64,000 bases of DNA from DATMER01 sp035556715 (GTDB lineage Bacteria > Acidobacteriota > Thermoanaerobaculia > Multivoradales > UBA5704): the NCBI GenBank assembly GCA_035556715.1, contig DATMER010000032.1:1-64000 (forward strand), written 5' to 3'. Within the stretch, counting starts at the first letter, position 1. Every line of letters starts with the position of its first letter. The position numbers were made by a program, and so were the translations under genes. Positions 27,990 to 37,741 of the stretch are shown one piece after another. The notes under the pieces were generated by a model, which was not told where the DNA came from, made no database searches, and saw nothing but the letters and a program-made list of their open reading frames with translations.

Positions 27990-30632
27990 ATGGAGCTGAT
28001 CTCCACTCACATCGGCGCCGACTTCGATGCGTTCGCGGCCATGGTCGCGGCGTCGCGGTTCCATCCCGAGGCGAAGATGTTCTTCCCCGGATCGCGCGAG
28101 GAGTCGGTGCGCCGGATGCTGGAGAGCGGACTCGTGGAGCTTTCCGAGCTTCGGCACAAGGACGTCGATCCCGCGGCCCTCACCCGGGTGATCCTCTGCG
28201 ATGTCCGGCAGAAGGAGCGGATCGGCATCCTGGCCGAGTGGCTGGCGGAGAACCCGGACATCGAGGTCTGGGCCTACGACCACCATCCCGAGGCCGAGTC
28301 GGACATCCAGGTCCGCGGCGGGATCGTGGACCTCGAGGTGGGCTCCACCTCGACGTTGATGGTGGAGGAGCTGCGCCGCCGGGGCATGACGTGCAGCTCC
28401 TCCGAGGCCGACCTGCTGCTCCTGGGGATCTATGAGGACACCGGGTCTCTCACCTATGCCACGACCAGCCCGCGGGATTTCGAGGCCGTGGTCTGGCTGC
28501 TCTCCCAGGGGGGAGACCTGGCGACAGTGCGGCGCTTCGTGTCCCGGCCTCTCGACCCCGAGCGCCTGGAAATCCTCCATCGGATGACTCAGCGCCTGGA
28601 GGTTCACCGCATCCACGGCCACCGGACCGGTCTCGTGGAGGTGGACCTGGACACCTACGTCGAGGAGCTGGCGCCGCTGGTCTCGCGCTGCATGGAGATC
28701 TTCGAGCTGCCGGTCCTGTTCGCTCTGTTCGGCGAGGGGATGGAGGGGGACCGGGTCACCCTGATCGCCCGCGGCGACCTGGAGGGGTTCGATCTGGGCG
28801 AGTTTCTGGCCCGCTTTGGCGGCGGCGGACACGCCACCGCGGCCTCGGCCCGCGTCAAGGGGGCCACGATGCTGGAGATCCGGGAGCGGCTGCTCGAGGA
28901 CCTGCAGACGGCCCTGCCTCCGGCAGCCCGGGCCCGGGACCTGATGCTCACCCCTTTCGTCGAGGTGGCGGCCGGCACTTCAATCGAGGAGGCCAAGGCC
29001 CTGCTCAACACCCGCCGGGTCAACGCGGCCCCGGTGGTCGGCCCGGACGGCAAGGTCGCCGGCATCGTTGCCCGCCAGATCCTGGACGCGGCCCTCCAGC
29101 ACGGGCTCGGCGGCAGGCCGGTGTCCACGGTCATGACCCACGAGCTGGAATGGGTCGACCCTGAGGCGCCGGCCGAGGAGGTGGGGGAGCGGATGCTCGC
29201 CCGGCACCCCCGGTTCGTGCTGGTGGGAGACCCTGGGTCGGGCCGTCCGCTGGGACTGGTCACCCGCATGCAGGTGCTCCGGCACCTCCACGGCCGCCTG
29301 TCGGAGGTCGGAGAGCGCTTCGACCGGCGGACCGGGCAGATCCGGGAGAGGAAGGAGAAGGTCGTCCAGCTCCTGGAGGAGCGGCTGCCGGAATTCCTGC
29401 GGCGGCGTGTCGAGCAGATCGCGGCGGTCTCGCGGCGGCACGGCATCCCGGTCTACCTGGTTGGCGGCTTCGTGCGCGACCTGCTCCTGGATCGGGAGAA
29501 CCGGGACCTGGACCTCGTGGTCGAGGGGGACGGCCTCGGCTTCGCCGCGCTCCTGGCCGAGGAGCTGGGAGGCCGGGTGCGGACGCATCCCGCCTTCCTC
29601 ACGGCCGTGGTCGTGGACCCCGAGGGGTTCCACATCGACATCGCCACGGCGCGGAGCGAGTTCTACCGCGCGCCCGCGGCTCTGCCCGAGGTGCAGACCT
29701 CTGCGCTGCGCCAGGACCTGATCCGGCGCGACTTCACCATCAACACGCTGGTGATCCGGCTCGGACCGGACGACACGCCCGAGCTGATCGACTACTTCGG
29801 CGGCCGGCACGATCTCAAGGAGAAGACGCTGCGGGTGTTGCACAGCCTCTCCTTCATCGACGACCCTACCCGGGTCCTGCGCGCCGTGCGGCTGGAGCTG
29901 CGCCTCGGCTTCCACATCTCCTCGGAGACGATGCGGCTCGTGGAGGTGGCGCTGTCGGAAGGGATCTTCGACCACCTCTCCGGCGCCCGGCTGCGGGAGG
30001 AGCTGGAAATGCTGCTGGACGATCCGGCGCTCGCTCTGAGAGGGATCGAGCGGCTGGCCGAGCTGGACCTGCTGCGCGTGCTCCATCCGGGAATTTCACT
30101 GAGAGATGCGTCCCGCGAGCGATTGCGTTCCGCGCGGGCGGCCTGGGACTGGTACCATCTGGAAGGGCTCACCGATCCACCCGTGCGGGTCTGGCGCCTG
30201 CACCTGATGGCGCTCTCCGGCGATCTGGAGGAGGCGGAGCTGGAGCGGCTCGCCGATCGCCTGATGCTGGCCGGCGAGGACCGCCGGCTCCTCGTCTCCT
30301 TCCCGGCGCGTCTGGAAAAGGCCCGGGGAGCGCTCGGGAAGCCGGAGCTCCTGCCGCACCAGGCGCTGGAAGCCCTGGAGGCGTTGCAGGGAGAGGAGTT
30401 GCTGCTGTTGATGGCGGATGAGGATGAGACCACTCGGACCTGGGTGCGCCGCCATCTGACCGAGATGCGCTCCTTCGAGTTGGAGATCCGGGGGGCCGAC
30501 CTGGTTGCCGCGGGCGTGCCGCCGGGTCCGCGGATCGGCGATGCCCTGAAGGCTACGAAGAGGGCGCGGCTGGATGGCCGGATCGAAGCCGGGGAGGAGC
30601 TCCGGCACGCACTGATGCTGTTGGGAGATTGA
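27990..30632 (+). CDS. DHH-CBS-tRNA nucleotidyltransferase/poly(A) polymerase fusion (880 aa)
   Basis: Three modules. Residues 1-310: DHH/DHHA1 phosphoesterase-like part (STHIGADFDAFAAMVAA; AYDHHPEAESD; GGGGHATAASARVKG). Residues 315-440: paired CBS domains (ARDLMLTPFVEVAAGTSI; VSTVMTHELEWVDP), which usually bind adenine nucleotides. Residues 480-880: class II nucleotidyltransferase head (YLVGGFVRDLLLDRENRDLDLVVEGDG, with the DLD carboxylates; later RRDFTINTLVIRL; DDPTRVLRAVRLELRL). This domain order occurs in CC- or A-adding enzymes maturing tRNA 3' ends in some bacteria. Which nucleotides it adds cannot be told here. The encoded tRNA-Leu in this window already carries CCA. Confidence 0.88.
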   Translation: MELISTHIGADFDAFAAMVAASRFHPEAKMFFPGSREESVRRMLESGLVELSELRHKDVDPAALTRVILCDVRQKERIGILAEWLAENPDIEVWAYDHHPEAESDIQVRGGIVDLEVGSTSTLMVEELRRRGMTCSSSEADLLLLGIYEDTGSLTYATTSPRDFEAVVWLLSQGGDLATVRRFVSRPLDPERLEILHRMTQRLEVHRIHGHRTGLVEVDLDTYVEELAPLVSRCMEIFELPVLFALFGEGMEGDRVTLIARGDLEGFDLGEFLARFGGGGHATAASARVKGATMLEIRERLLEDLQTALPPAARARDLMLTPFVEVAAGTSIEEAKALLNTRRVNAAPVVGPDGKVAGIVARQILDAALQHGLGGRPVSTVMTHELEWVDPEAPAEEVGERMLARHPRFVLVGDPGSGRPLGLVTRMQVLRHLHGRLSEVGERFDRRTGQIRERKEKVVQLLEERLPEFLRRRVEQIAAVSRRHGIPVYLVGGFVRDLLLDRENRDLDLVVEGDGLGFAALLAEELGGRVRTHPAFLTAVVVDPEGFHIDIATARSEFYRAPAALPEVQTSALRQDLIRRDFTINTLVIRLGPDDTPELIDYFGGRHDLKEKTLRVLHSLSFIDDPTRVLRAVRLELRLGFHISSETMRLVEVALSEGIFDHLSGARLREELEMLLDDPALALRGIERLAELDLLRVLHPGISLRDASRERLRSARAAWDWYHLEGLTDPPVRVWRLHLMALSGDLEEAELERLADRLMLAGEDRRLLVSFPARLEKARGALGKPELLPHQALEALEALQGEELLLLMADEDETTRTWVRRHLTEMRSFELEIRGADLVAAGVPPGPRIGDALKATKRARLDGRIEAGEELRHALMLLGD

Positions 30633-31280
30633 ATGCGACGTTGTTTCTTGCTGCTCGTCCTCGTAGCCCTGCCTCTTCAGGCACGCGAGTCGGACCGCAC
30701 GGTGGAGGTCCTCCGCTACGGCTGCGCCAACGAGCTGGGGCATCGCGAGGTCACCCTGTTCCGCAACGGCACCGTGCGCCTGCTGGACGGTCCGCCCGGA
30801 CAGGAGCTGATGGGGTTGTCGGAGCTGTCACCGGAGAAGCTGACCGGCGCGCTGAACCGGCTGGCTGAGGAAGACCTCGCCGACGCTCGTCAACTGCACA
30901 AGGGGATCGAAGGTCCCTGGATCGAGAAGTGCGAGCTTCACCTCCAGCTCCCCGATCAGAAGCCGGAGTCATTCCGCTTCGGGCGCTACGACGCCCTTCC
31001 CCTGAACCTCTCCCGCGTGCTCCGGGTGGCCGAAGACCTGGCCGCGGAGGTCCAGGACCTGCGGGGTGTCGAGGAGCTGCCGGTGGACTACGTGCCCCGC
31101 CAGTACGACGTGCTCAAGCGGCGGGACGGCCATCGATACAAGATCCTCCGCTTCACCGCGGACAACAACGGGGTCGAGCTGCAGGGGATTGATCAGCCGA
31201 TCGCGCTCTTCGTCCTGCGCGAGGAGATGCGGAGGGAGTTCGTGGCGTTGCTGTCCAGGGAGAGGTCAGGGGATAAGTGA
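30633..31280 (+). CDS. Exported protein of unknown function (215 aa)
   Basis: Residues 1-17 form a short signal peptide (MRRCFLLLVLVALPLQA). The mature part alternates strands and charged helices (VEVLRYGCANELGHREVTLFRNG; PWIEKCELHLQLP), with two cysteines that may pair. No domain recognised. It begins immediately after the nucleotidyltransferase stop and overlaps rsmD by 4 bp, so it belongs to the same transcript. Confidence 0.7.
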   Translation: MRRCFLLLVLVALPLQARESDRTVEVLRYGCANELGHREVTLFRNGTVRLLDGPPGQELMGLSELSPEKLTGALNRLAEEDLADARQLHKGIEGPWIEKCELHLQLPDQKPESFRFGRYDALPLNLSRVLRVAEDLAAEVQDLRGVEELPVDYVPRQYDVLKRRDGHRYKILRFTADNNGVELQGIDQPIALFVLREEMRREFVALLSRERSGDK

Positions 31281-31819
31281 AGCCCGGGGTGAGGGTCACG
31301 GGCGGCGCCTTCCGCGGGCGTGGTCTGACGGTGCCTCCCGGAGCGCGTCCCACCGAGGGCCGTGTCCGCGAAGCGCTCTTCTCGATCTGGGCCGACCGCC
31401 TCGAAGGCGCCCGGGTCCTCGACCTCTTCGCGGGGAGCGGAGTGGTGGGTCTGGAAGCCCTGGGCCGGGGAGCGCTCACTGTCTTCTTCGTCGACGACAA
31501 TCTTCGAGCGATCAAGACCCTGGAAGCGAACGCCGCCGTAGTAGGGGAGAAGGGGATCGAGGCTCGCCGCCTCACCCTCCCTGCCGGTCTCCCCCGGCTG
31601 ACGGGACCATTCGATCTCGTCTTCGCCGATCCTCCCTACGCCTTCGACGCCTACAGCGAGCTGCTCGTTGGCTTGGTCCCGCTCCTGGCGGAGGATGGGG
31701 AGGTGGTTGTCGAGCACTCCTCCCGGCGCGAGATGCCGCTGGAAGCGGGTCCTCTGGTGCGGGTGGACGTGCGGCGGTACGGGGAGAGCTCGTTGAGCTT
31801 CTACCGTCTCACTCCCTGA
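31277..31819 (+). CDS. rsmD: 16S rRNA (guanine(966)-N(2))-methyltransferase (180 aa)
   Basis: SAM-dependent methylation of G966 in 16S rRNA. Family marks: VTGGAFRGRGLTVPPGARPTEGRVREALFSIW (start and substrate region; quoted in part), the SAM-binding VLDLFAGSGVVGLEALGRGA, and the N6/N2-MTase catalytic motif FADPPYAFD. Length is normal. GTG 31277 overlaps the preceding stop. The 3' end overlaps the convergent rex gene by 11 bp. Confidence 0.93.
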   Translation: MKPGVRVTGGAFRGRGLTVPPGARPTEGRVREALFSIWADRLEGARVLDLFAGSGVVGLEALGRGALTVFFVDDNLRAIKTLEANAAVVGEKGIEARRLTLPAGLPRLTGPFDLVFADPPYAFDAYSELLVGLVPLLAEDGEVVVEHSSRREMPLEAGPLVRVDVRRYGESSLSFYRLTP

Positions 31820-32435
31820 GAAAGAACGCCAGCTCTTCCAGATTGATGCGCAGGTCGACGTTCTTGAGCAGGACGTCGGGCCGGCGCTTGACGCGGACGG
31901 GGGCGAAGTTGAGGATGCCTTTGACGCCGGCTTCGGCCAGGGCCTCGTAGTTCTCCTGCGCGGCCTCGGCGGGCACGGCCAGGACGCCGATCTCCGCGCC
32001 GCTCTCACGCACCACCGCGGTCAGCTCCGAGGCAGGGCGGACCGTGAAGTCCCCGATCTTCCGGCCGACCTTGGCGGGGTCTTTGTCCACCCCCCCCACC
32101 ACCTTGAAGGCTCCGTAGTTGAAGCCGAGGTACTGGGCGAGCGCGGTGCCGAGGTTCCCCATGCCTACGATCACCATGGTGTGCTGGCGGTCCAGGCCGA
32201 GGAGGGAGTTCAGGTGGTCCGCGAGCTCTTCCACCTCGTAGCCGACACCGCGGATGCCGAACTCCCCGAACTGCGCGAGGTCCTTGCGGATCTGGGTGGC
32301 CGAGAGGTGGTAACGGTGCGCGAGATCCTGCGAGGAGACACGCTTGATCCCCATCTCCTGCAGGTGCCGGAGGCAGCGCAGGTAGAAGGAGAGCCGGTTG
32401 AGGGTGAGCGGAGAGACCTCCTCCGCCGACCCCAT
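31809..32435 (-). CDS. rex: Redox-sensing transcriptional repressor Rex (208 aa)
   Basis: Rex binds DNA when NAD+ dominates and releases it when NADH rises. The N-terminal winged helix shows LNRLSFYLRCLRHLQEMG and SSQDLAHRYHLSATQIRKDLAQFGEFGIRGVGY (in parts), nearly canonical. The Rossmann NADH-binding loop is VIVGMGNLGTALAQY, followed by VGGVDKDPAKVG. Its start overlaps the nuoN stop (TGATG), making it the last gene of the nuo operon. A matching operator lies upstream of nuoA, so it probably controls this operon and itself. Confidence 0.95.
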   Translation of the reverse strand: MGSAEEVSPLTLNRLSFYLRCLRHLQEMGIKRVSSQDLAHRYHLSATQIRKDLAQFGEFGIRGVGYEVEELADHLNSLLGLDRQHTMVIVGMGNLGTALAQYLGFNYGAFKVVGGVDKDPAKVGRKIGDFTVRPASELTAVVRESGAEIGVLAVPAEAAQENYEALAEAGVKGILNFAPVRVKRRPDVLLKNVDLRINLEELAFFLRE

Positions 32436-33883
32436 CACCTCGCGGTTGCTTCGAGAAGCCACTGCACCAGTCCCCAGGGCCAGATGCCGAGCGCGAGCGT
32501 TCCCACCGCCGCTACGACCGCCGCGGTCCGGCCCCAGATGTCGAGTAGGAGGCCCTCGGGCTGCCTCTCCTCCGCCTTCATGTAGAGGACATAGACCACC
32601 CGCAGGTAGTAGAAGACGCCGACCAGGCTGGCCAGCACGCCGAGCACGGCGAGGCCCACGAGGCCGTCTCCTACCGCGTTCAGGAAGACCACGTACTTGC
32701 CGAAGAAGCCCACCGTTGGAGGAATGCCGCCCAGGGAAAGCATGCAGATGGCCAGACAGGCCGAAAGCAGGGGATAGCGATAGCCGTAGCCGGACAGGTC
32801 GGAGATCAGGTGCTGCTCGCCCGGCCGGCTGTAGAGCATGGCCACCACCGTGAACGCGCCCGCGTTCATCAGCACGTATGCCAGCAGGTAGACGATCACC
32901 GGCATGAGCGAATCGCGGTCCATGACCACCAGGGCCAACAGCAGGTAACCCATGTGCGCGATGCCGGAGTAGGCGAGCATCCTCTTGATGTCGCGCTGCG
33001 CCAGGGCCAGGAGGTTGCCCACCAGCATGGAGAGCACGGAGAGCGCGGCGATCACAACCGTCCACTTCTCAATCGCCTGCGCCACACCGCCTGCGACTAC
33101 GGCGTCGAGCAGCCGGTAGAGCACCAGCGCGCTCGCCACCTTGGGCGCCACGGAGAGAAACGCCACGAACGGGGTCGGCGCGCCCTGATAGGTGTCCGGC
33201 GACCAGGCGTGGAACGGGACCACGCTCATCTTGAAGCCGAAGCCCGCGACCAGGAGCAGGAGGCCGAGGCTCGCGACTACCGGCATGCCCTGGCCGCCAA
33301 CCGCCAGCGCAGGACCGATCTCGGCGAGCCGCGTGCTACCCGTGGCTCCGTAGAGCAGGGCGATGCCGTAGAGCACGAAGGAGCTCACGAAGGCGCCCAT
33401 CAGGAAGTACTTGATGGCCGCTTCGCTCGCGATCGAGATCCGGCGGTGGAACGCCGCCAGCGTGTAGAGGCAGAAGGAGAACAGCTCCAGCGACAGGAAG
33501 ATCGTCAGCAGCTCGGTGGCCCGCAGCATGAGCAGCAGGCCGGTGGCGCACCAGAGAAGCAGCGCGTGGTACTCGCCCGCGAGGATGCCCTCCCGCCGCA
33601 GATAGCCCTGCGAGGCCAGCAGGCAGAGAGCCGTGGCGAGCAGGATGATCAGCGACAGCGCGTAGGTCGCGCCGCTCGTCTCCAGCAGCCCGCCCCAGGT
33701 CGCGCCGGGAGCCGACAGCCACGCTTCGTAAGCGCCCCAGGCCGCGGCGCCCACGGACAGCACCGAGAGCACGGTGAACGAGCGGCGGAGCTTCGGAGCG
33801 ATGGCGTCCAGCAGCAGGATCACGATGCCGGCTCCGGACAGGATCATCTCCGGCAGCAGGCTGATCAGGTCGGCGCGGGTCAT
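32435..33883 (-). CDS. nuoN: NADH-quinone oxidoreductase subunit N (482 aa)
   Basis: A proton-pumping antiporter-like membrane subunit of Complex I with about 14 helices. Conserved stretches include YFLMGAFVSSFVLYGIALLYG, the pumping lysine region FKMSVVPFHAWSPDTYQGAPTP and KRMLAYSGIAHMGYLLLALV. Length matches NuoN. The start overlaps the nuoM stop by 4 bp and the stop overlaps rex. Confidence 0.95.
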   Translation of the reverse strand: MTRADLISLLPEMILSGAGIVILLLDAIAPKLRRSFTVLSVLSVGAAAWGAYEAWLSAPGATWGGLLETSGATYALSLIILLATALCLLASQGYLRREGILAGEYHALLLWCATGLLLMLRATELLTIFLSLELFSFCLYTLAAFHRRISIASEAAIKYFLMGAFVSSFVLYGIALLYGATGSTRLAEIGPALAVGGQGMPVVASLGLLLLVAGFGFKMSVVPFHAWSPDTYQGAPTPFVAFLSVAPKVASALVLYRLLDAVVAGGVAQAIEKWTVVIAALSVLSMLVGNLLALAQRDIKRMLAYSGIAHMGYLLLALVVMDRDSLMPVIVYLLAYVLMNAGAFTVVAMLYSRPGEQHLISDLSGYGYRYPLLSACLAICMLSLGGIPPTVGFFGKYVVFLNAVGDGLVGLAVLGVLASLVGVFYYLRVVYVLYMKAEERQPEGLLLDIWGRTAAVVAAVGTLALGIWPWGLVQWLLEATAR

Positions 33884-35466
33884 CGTCCGGTCTCCGAAAT
33901 CATCGTGGTGGCCCGCAATGCCCGCAATGTGGCCTGGGAGACTTCGGCCCGCTCGACGCCCTCTCTGTATTCAGCCAGCGTCGTGGCCAGCGCCTCGCGG
34001 CTCGGCTTCAGAAAGGTTTCTGGCGCCACGCCGATCCAGAGCATGAACACGCACAGCGGTACCAGCGCCGCCAGCTCCCGGAACGACAGGTCGCGCAGCT
34101 CGCGGTTCTCGTCCTTCGTGATCGGGCCCCAGAGCGTGAGCTGGACCATCTTGAGCAGGTAGATGGCCGCGAGCACCACGCCGAAGGTCGCGACCACCGC
34201 GGGCCAGCCGAGCGAGCGGAAGGCGCCGGTCAGAATCAGGAACTCGCCCACGAACCCGTTGAGCGCAGGCAGTCCGACCGAGGCCAGGGTGGAGAAGATC
34301 AGGAAGAAGGCGAACACCGGAATCACCTTGGCCAAACCGCCGAACTCCGAGAACTTCTTGGTGTGCCGGCGGTCGTAGAGCATGCCCACGAGGAGGAAGA
34401 GCGCGCCGGTCGAGAGGCCGTGATTGATCATCTGGAGGAGCCCGCCTTCCCAGGCGATCTGATCGATCGCGAGGAGCCCGAGCATCACGAAGCCGAGGTG
34501 GGCGATGGAGGAGTAGGCGACCAGCTTCTTCATGTCGTCCTGCACCCAGGCTACGAGAGCGCCGTAGAGGATGCCGATCAGCGCCAGGCCCACGAGGAGC
34601 GGCTGCGCCACCTCGGCCGCCTTGGGAAAGAGCGGGAGCGCGAAGCGCAGGAAGCCGTAGGTGCCGAGCTTGAGCAGGATGCCGGCCAGGATCACGGAGC
34701 CGCCCGTGGGGGCCTCGACGTGCGCGTCCGGCAGCCAGGTGTGGACCGGGAACATCGGCACCTTGATCGCGAAGGTCAGGGCGAAGGCCGCGAACAGCCA
34801 GACCTGCTGGTGGACCGGGAAGTCGAGCCGCAGCATGTCGGTATAAGCGAAGCTCCAGACGCCGCCGTTCAGCCGCTGGAAAGTCCATGCCATCCAGAGG
34901 ATGCCGATCAGCATCAGCAGGCTCCCCGCCATGGTGAAGAGGAAGAACTTGACCGCCGCGTAGATCCGCCGCTCGCCGCCCCAGATCCCGATGATCAGGT
35001 ACATGGGGACGAGCATGACCTCCCAGAAGACGTAGAAGAGGAAGAGGTCGTAGGCGAGCAGCGTCCCGAGCACGCCCGTGGTGAGCAGCAGCATCGAGGC
35101 TCCGAACGCCGGCCAGTGCTTCTCGATCCCCTTCCACGAGCCCAGGATCACGATCGGCACGAGGAAGATGCCGAGCATCGCCAGCGGCATCGAGATCCCA
35201 TCCATGACGAGGTCATAGCGGATGCCGTAGCCCGGGATCCAGGTGTAGCGCCTGTCTCCGACCTGCGGGAAGGTGCCGTCCGATCCCAGGTGAGCAAAGA
35301 GGTACAGTAGGCCGAAGGCGAGCTCGATCAGGGAGACGATCAGGGTATAGGTCTTGGCCGCCTTCCCCGTGCGCGGGAAGAAGAGCAGCGGCAGGCACGC
35401 GATCGTCGGAAAGAAGACCAGCCGGGTCAGCGTATTGCCGAGGAGCAGTTCGAGAATCGTATCCAT
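33880..35466 (-). CDS. nuoM: NADH-quinone oxidoreductase subunit M (528 aa)
   Basis: An antiporter-like Complex I membrane subunit. Typical sequences: YVFWEVMLVPMYLIIGIWGGERR (conserved Glu of TM5), AIKVPMFPVHTWLPDAHVEAPT (Lys/His region) and MKKLVAYSSIAHLGFVMLGL. The helix count and length are normal. It lies 9 nt after nuoL and overlaps nuoN by 4 bp. Confidence 0.96.
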   Translation of the reverse strand: MDTILELLLGNTLTRLVFFPTIACLPLLFFPRTGKAAKTYTLIVSLIELAFGLLYLFAHLGSDGTFPQVGDRRYTWIPGYGIRYDLVMDGISMPLAMLGIFLVPIVILGSWKGIEKHWPAFGASMLLLTTGVLGTLLAYDLFLFYVFWEVMLVPMYLIIGIWGGERRIYAAVKFFLFTMAGSLLMLIGILWMAWTFQRLNGGVWSFAYTDMLRLDFPVHQQVWLFAAFALTFAIKVPMFPVHTWLPDAHVEAPTGGSVILAGILLKLGTYGFLRFALPLFPKAAEVAQPLLVGLALIGILYGALVAWVQDDMKKLVAYSSIAHLGFVMLGLLAIDQIAWEGGLLQMINHGLSTGALFLLVGMLYDRRHTKKFSEFGGLAKVIPVFAFFLIFSTLASVGLPALNGFVGEFLILTGAFRSLGWPAVVATFGVVLAAIYLLKMVQLTLWGPITKDENRELRDLSFRELAALVPLCVFMLWIGVAPETFLKPSREALATTLAEYREGVERAEVSQATLRALRATTMISETGR

Positions 35467-35475
35467 GGCGTCCGA

Positions 35476-37419
35476 TCAGAGGATGAGCCAGAGGAAGAGG
35501 GCGATCACGCCCGCGAAGAAGTAGAGCGCGTAGTTGCGGACGTTGCCCGTGGTGCTCAGCCGGCCGACCTCGCCGGTGAGCTCGGTCAGCCAGGCGCCGG
35601 CGTTGATCGAACCGTCGATGAGGATGGCGTCGACCCACTTCCAGAGCACGCGCGACATCGTGGCCAGCGGGCGGACGATCAGCCGGTCGTAGATCTCGTC
35701 GACGTAGTACTTGTTGACTAGGAGCCTGTGGACCGCGGGGAAGCGGCTGGACCAGGCCCGGCCGCGGTCCAGCGCGTCGGCGGAGCGATAGATCGAGCGG
35801 GCGAAGAGCAGTCCGCCGGCGGCAACGGCCGTGGTGAGGAGGACGAGGCCCCACTCGGCGAGCGTTCCCAGGTGATGCGGAGCTTCCTCCCGGATAGGCT
35901 TCACGACCGGCTCCAGGAAGTGGTGGAACCAGTTGATGTCTTTGCCGGTGAAGAGCTTCGGGATGCCCACCCAACCCGCGGTCACGGCCCCGATCGCGAG
36001 GATCCAGAGCGGCACGGTCATCACGGCCGGGGACTCATGGAGATGGTGCTCCTGTTCGTGCGTCCCGCGGAACTTGCCGTGGAACGTCATGTAGAACGCG
36101 CGCGCCATGTAGAACGCGGTCAACCCCGCTGTGATCAGTCCGACTGCCCAGAGCAGCCAATGGCCGGGAAACTCGCTGGATGCAGCCGCGTGCAGGATCT
36201 CGTCCTTGCTGAAGAAGCCTGCGAGCGGCGGGATGCCCGCGATGGCCAGCGTGCCGAGCCAGAACGTCCTTCGCGTGTGGGGCAGGTGCGGTCCGAGGCC
36301 GCCCATCTTCCGCATGTCCTGCTCGCCGCCCATGGCGTGGATCACCGAGCCCGATCCGAGGAAGAGCAGCGCCTTGAAGAACGCGTGCGTCATGACGTGG
36401 AAGATCGCAGCCGTGTACGCTCCCAGCCCCGCGGCCAGGAACATGTAGCCGAGCTGCGAGACGGTGGAGTAGGCCAGGACCTTCTTGATGTCGGTCTGCG
36501 CGAGGCCGATCGTGGCCGCGAAGATCGCGGTCAGAGCGCCGATCACGGCCACCAGCAGCGAGATCCCGGGCGCGTGCTGATAGATCACGTTCGAGCGCGC
36601 TACCATGTACACGCCCGCCGTGACCATGGTGGCCGCGTGGATGAGCGCGGACACCGGCGTCGGGCCGGCCATGGCGTCCGGCAGCCAGACGTAGAGCGGG
36701 ATCTGCGCGCTCTTGCCCGTGGCGCCGATGAAGAAGCAGAGCGCGATGAACCCGGCAAGCGTCAGGCCGAGCGCGTACTCGGTGCCGAGCACCGTGGGGT
36801 CGAGCTTGATCCGGTCGAACAGCTCGGTGTAGCGCAGCGTGCCGAACGTGGCGACCAGGGCGAACATGCCGACCAGGAAGGTGAAGTCGCCGATGCGGTT
36901 GACGATGAACGCCTTCTTGCCCGCGACCGGTGGGAAGGCCTCCTCGAAGTAGAAGCCGATCAGCAGGTAGGAGCAGAGGCCCACGCCCTCCCAGCCCACG
37001 AACATCACCAAGTAGTTGTTGCCCAGGATCAGCGTTAGCATCGCCCACATGAACAGGTTCAGGTAGGCGAAATACCTTCGATATCCCGGGTCGTGGCCCA
37101 TGTAGCCCGCGGAGTAGACGTGGATCAGGAAACCCACGAAGGTGACCACGAACAGCATCACCGCCGAGAGCGGGTCGAGCAGGAAGCCGACGTCGATGTT
37201 GAGCGAGCCCGCCGTCCAGGCGTAGAGCGTCTGCTCGAAGACCTCCCCGCCCCGCTGCGACCAGTCGAGCAGACAGCCGAGGGCGAGAAGGAGCGAGAGC
37301 AGTGGCGCTCCCACGCCGATCGCGGTGACCAGCGCCTTGGGCGGACGGCGTCCGAGAAGCCCGTTCAGGGCCGCGCCGGCCAGCGGGAGCAGGGGGATCA
37401 GCCAGAGGTATTCGAGCAT
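35476..37419 (-). CDS. nuoL: NADH-quinone oxidoreductase subunit L (647 aa)
   Basis: The distal antiporter-like subunit of Complex I. Typical sequences: VGWEGVGLCSYLLIGFYFEEA, GKSAQIPLYVWLPDAMAGPTPVSALIHAATMVTAG (parts) and IKKVLAYSTVSQLGYMFLA. The C-terminal extension contains the long amphipathic lateral helix region and a last membrane segment. ATG 37419 follows nuoK by 16 nt. Confidence 0.96.
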   Translation of the reverse strand: MLEYLWLIPLLPLAGAALNGLLGRRPPKALVTAIGVGAPLLSLLLALGCLLDWSQRGGEVFEQTLYAWTAGSLNIDVGFLLDPLSAVMLFVVTFVGFLIHVYSAGYMGHDPGYRRYFAYLNLFMWAMLTLILGNNYLVMFVGWEGVGLCSYLLIGFYFEEAFPPVAGKKAFIVNRIGDFTFLVGMFALVATFGTLRYTELFDRIKLDPTVLGTEYALGLTLAGFIALCFFIGATGKSAQIPLYVWLPDAMAGPTPVSALIHAATMVTAGVYMVARSNVIYQHAPGISLLVAVIGALTAIFAATIGLAQTDIKKVLAYSTVSQLGYMFLAAGLGAYTAAIFHVMTHAFFKALLFLGSGSVIHAMGGEQDMRKMGGLGPHLPHTRRTFWLGTLAIAGIPPLAGFFSKDEILHAAASSEFPGHWLLWAVGLITAGLTAFYMARAFYMTFHGKFRGTHEQEHHLHESPAVMTVPLWILAIGAVTAGWVGIPKLFTGKDINWFHHFLEPVVKPIREEAPHHLGTLAEWGLVLLTTAVAAGGLLFARSIYRSADALDRGRAWSSRFPAVHRLLVNKYYVDEIYDRLIVRPLATMSRVLWKWVDAILIDGSINAGAWLTELTGEVGRLSTTGNVRNYALYFFAGVIALFLWLIL

Positions 37420-37435
37420 CGGTCCTCGCTGCCGG

Positions 37436-37741
37436 TTACCAGCGCATCAGGTTGATGCGGTTGATGTCGATGGTGCGCCGCTGGCGGTAGACGGCGATGA
37501 ACAGGGCGAGCCCGATCGCCGCCTCGGCGGCGGCCACCGCCATGACGAAGAAGACGAGGATCTGACCGGTGTGCTCCCCCCACTGCCGCGCGTAGGCGAT
37601 GAGAGCCAGGTTGCCGGCGTTGAGCATCAGCTCGATCGACAGGAAGATGCTGATGCCGTTGCGCCGGGTCAGGGCTCCGGCTGAACCGATGGCGAAGAGC
37701 ACCGCGGACAGCACGAGATACCAGGAGACAGGGACGCTCAA
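37436..37741 (-). CDS. nuoK: NADH-quinone oxidoreductase subunit K (101 aa), TTG start
   Basis: A three-helix Complex I subunit. The conserved signature SIELMLNAGNLALIAYAR with its membrane Glu is present, as is AVAAAEAAIGLALFIAVYR with the second Glu. TTG 37741 is chosen because it overlaps the nuoJ stop (TTGA), the coupling used repeatedly in this operon, and gives the normal length (MSVPVSWYLVLSAVLF). Confidence 0.92.
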   Translation of the reverse strand: MSVPVSWYLVLSAVLFAIGSAGALTRRNGISIFLSIELMLNAGNLALIAYARQWGEHTGQILVFFVMAVAAAEAAIGLALFIAVYRQRRTIDINRINLMRW

